The notes under the pieces were generated by a model. The model worked only from the letters and a program-made list of their open reading frames with translations, was not told where the DNA came from and made no database searches. This document shows, piece by piece, positions 62,701 through 64,000 of a DNA stretch of 64,000 nt. The DNA comes from Pseudoalteromonas flavipulchra NCIMB 2033 = ATCC BAA-314 (lineage in GTDB: Bacteria; Pseudomonadota; Gammaproteobacteria; Enterobacterales; Alteromonadaceae), in assembly GCA_000814665.1 (NCBI GenBank), contig JWIH01000025.1:620001-684000 (forward strand). The letters run 5' to 3'. The stretch's first letter is position 1, and every line of letters starts with the position of its first letter. A program made the position numbers and the translations under genes.

Positions 62701-63723
62701 ATGACGATTGAAATGAAAGTACCCGTGTTGCCTGAGTTAATAGATACTGCAAAAATTGCAACACTCTATGTGGCTGAAGGACATCAAGTTGCAAAAGATC
62801 AAGTCTTATGTGATATCGAAACGAGTAAGGTCGTATTGGAGCTACGAGCGCCAGAAGCCAGCCGTATCGGTAAAATCGTGGTGAACGAAGGCGATGTTTT
62901 GAAAGCTGATGCGCTTATTATGTCAATCACTCCGGATCCAGAATTAAACCACTTAGTTGCACTTGAATCGAAGAGAGTTCATCAGCTGCTCAGTAATGAA
63001 GACATCACTACTGAGCATGAGTTGAAAGGGAAAGGCAATATTGACGTGCAGATTGATGCATTACCCGACTTTGTAGATAGTGCGACAATTATTGAAATCT
63101 ATGTTAAAGAAGGAGATATGGTTGCTTGTGGCGATAGGCTTTGCGATGTTTATACTGACAAGGCCATCCTTGAAGTTTGTGCTCCCAATGATGGCATAGT
63201 GTGCGATTTTATCAAAAAGCTTGAGCAAGCAGTCGTTGCAAGTGAAACGATCGTCACTTTGTATCACCCCGAGTATATTGCGCCTGAGGCTACACTTCCT
63301 GAATCGGAAGAAGATAATACTGATACCTTAATAGCTCAAGTATTGTTAGATCCAGCTTTGGATAATGAACCTTCTACGCAGGTCGAGCTTAATAGGCCTT
63401 CTCATCAGGCTACATGTGATAGTTTAGAAGCGCATAAAGACATAGCGGCAGTCGAAGCAACCGATAGCACGGTTATTGACGCACAGCTTAAAAATGAATC
63501 TCCCTCTCTTAGTACTCAAACTGGCGATAGCTATGTTGATTTAACAAATGACCATGTTGGTCCAGCTTCAACGGTTTTACGATCGGAGTCTGCAGTGATT
63601 GCCCATGTAAGAGAAGATTGTAGCAAAGACAGTCAAGAAGGAGGTGCAAGCTCTGGCAAAGTGTTTACGTTTGTCGCCAGTGTAATCGTTATTGCGCTGG
63701 CAGGTTATTTTTTGCTGGTATAG
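62701..63723 (+). CDS. Membrane-anchored protein with two lipoyl/biotinyl domains
   Basis: A 340-residue protein with two lipoyl-type domains in tandem. The first has Lys43 in DIETSKVVLELRAPE, the second Lys154 in DVYTDKAILEVCAP, each a beta-hairpin lysine of the kind that is lipoylated or biotinylated. A linker rich in Glu, Asp and Ser follows, then a C-terminal transmembrane helix (about 318-339). No acyltransferase, carboxylase or peripheral-subunit domain is present, which is unusual. It may be a membrane-tethered acyl carrier. The role is unknown. Confidence 0.8.
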   Translation: MTIEMKVPVLPELIDTAKIATLYVAEGHQVAKDQVLCDIETSKVVLELRAPEASRIGKIVVNEGDVLKADALIMSITPDPELNHLVALESKRVHQLLSNEDITTEHELKGKGNIDVQIDALPDFVDSATIIEIYVKEGDMVACGDRLCDVYTDKAILEVCAPNDGIVCDFIKKLEQAVVASETIVTLYHPEYIAPEATLPESEEDNTDTLIAQVLLDPALDNEPSTQVELNRPSHQATCDSLEAHKDIAAVEATDSTVIDAQLKNESPSLSTQTGDSYVDLTNDHVGPASTVLRSESAVIAHVREDCSKDSQEGGASSGKVFTFVASVIVIALAGYFLLV

Positions 63724-63786
63724 CTTCGCGCTTGTAGCAGCTGCAAAGAAGTTAGCCAGCTATTTTACTCAAAAAGGAGATTTTTA

Positions 63787-64000
63787 ATGAGTTATAATGT
63801 CATTGCATATCAAGTTGATGCAGAAAAAGTAAAAGCGGTGTGGGGAAGTAAAGATCAGCAATTTTTGGATAGGTTTTTATCCAAATATCGAGATGAAATT
63901 GCAGGGCAAGAAGAAGAGCTGGATGTTAAGGGATATGCCGCTTGCATGGCGAATATTATAAATGGAACGAGTATAGATGAGGACGACGAAGACAACTTTA
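63787..64000 (+). CDS. Partial DUF7691-like protein (window edge)
   Basis: The first 71 codons of an acidic cytosolic protein (MSYNVIAYQVDAEKVKAVWGS, FLDRFLSKYRDEIAGQEEELD). It resembles small proteins of the DUF7691 type, but this is a pattern memory only. A strong AAAAGGAGA precedes the ATG. The gene continues past the window, so length and function cannot be judged. It follows the lipoyl-domain gene by 63 bases. Confidence 0.5.
   Translation, partial: MSYNVIAYQVDAEKVKAVWGSKDQQFLDRFLSKYRDEIAGQEEELDVKGYAACMANIINGTSIDEDDEDNF

Overview
The window is chromosomal DNA of a marine gammaproteobacterium, most likely Pseudoalteromonas. This is inferred from recognised gene order (trp operon next to rnm-yciO-scpA-scpB-rluB), a LiuR-type leucine/valine catabolism divergon, a Pla-1/cef lipase, an H-NOX/HnoK pair and moderate A+T content. 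No database search was possible, so the genus is an inference.

Layout. 1-5115: the trp operon on the minus strand (trpB partial, trpCF, trpD, trpG, trpE), preceded by an unusual leader with two complete Trp attenuators in tandem (Trp-Trp-Trp and Trp-Trp-Trp-Trp leader peptides, each followed by its own terminator). 5116-8890: the divergent rnm, yciO, scpA, scpB, rluB. 8891-14682: two MITE-like repeats, a GFA-type protein, yciK, a Pla-1/cef outer-membrane lipase lipoprotein, sohB and a small CigR/RcnB-like protein.

14820-21776: an NAD-dependent epimerase gene is split in two by a 6,028-bp transposon at 15375-21402. The transposon has 24-bp perfect terminal inverted repeats and an 8-bp target duplication. 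Removing it with one copy of the duplication restores a 306-codon reading frame exactly. It carries an IS1595-family transposase and six other genes of uncertain function: a coiled-coil/winged-helix protein, a PD-(D/E)XK nuclease-like protein, two small membrane proteins (one with a zinc ribbon), a 311-residue protein with an AT-hook-like start, and a small HTH-like protein. This looks like a mobile accessory, possibly defence-related, module and is the best candidate for an undescribed system. The host promoter upstream has a MerR-type 19-bp spacer and is probably controlled by the divergent merR gene. It points into the cargo.

22348-28494: a RAYT (REP-associated) transposase with candidate REP motifs, a small secreted NTF2-like protein, a BlaI-type repressor with two phased operators and an M56 membrane peptidase fused to a TPR-like region, and an ABC exporter. 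28669-42415: an M2 peptidase lipoprotein, fadE, two lipoproteins, astB, a cupin/PdxH-like pair, a CBS-nucleotidyltransferase/exonuclease pair and a BCCT transporter.

42416-58618: two divergent operons. To the left (minus strand) run liuR-liuABCDE-scoAB, for leucine/isovalerate to acetoacetate. To the right run thiolase, mmsA, acyl-CoA dehydrogenase, enoyl-CoA hydratase, hydroxyisobutyryl-CoA hydrolase, mmsB and an SDR, for valine and other branched-chain acyl-CoAs. The shared intergenic region holds two LiuR-like sites. 58737-64000: gloA2, a DUF1330 protein, a cysteine-free protein of unknown role, the H-NOX/HnoK nitric-oxide sensor pair, a membrane-anchored tandem lipoyl-domain protein and a truncated last gene.
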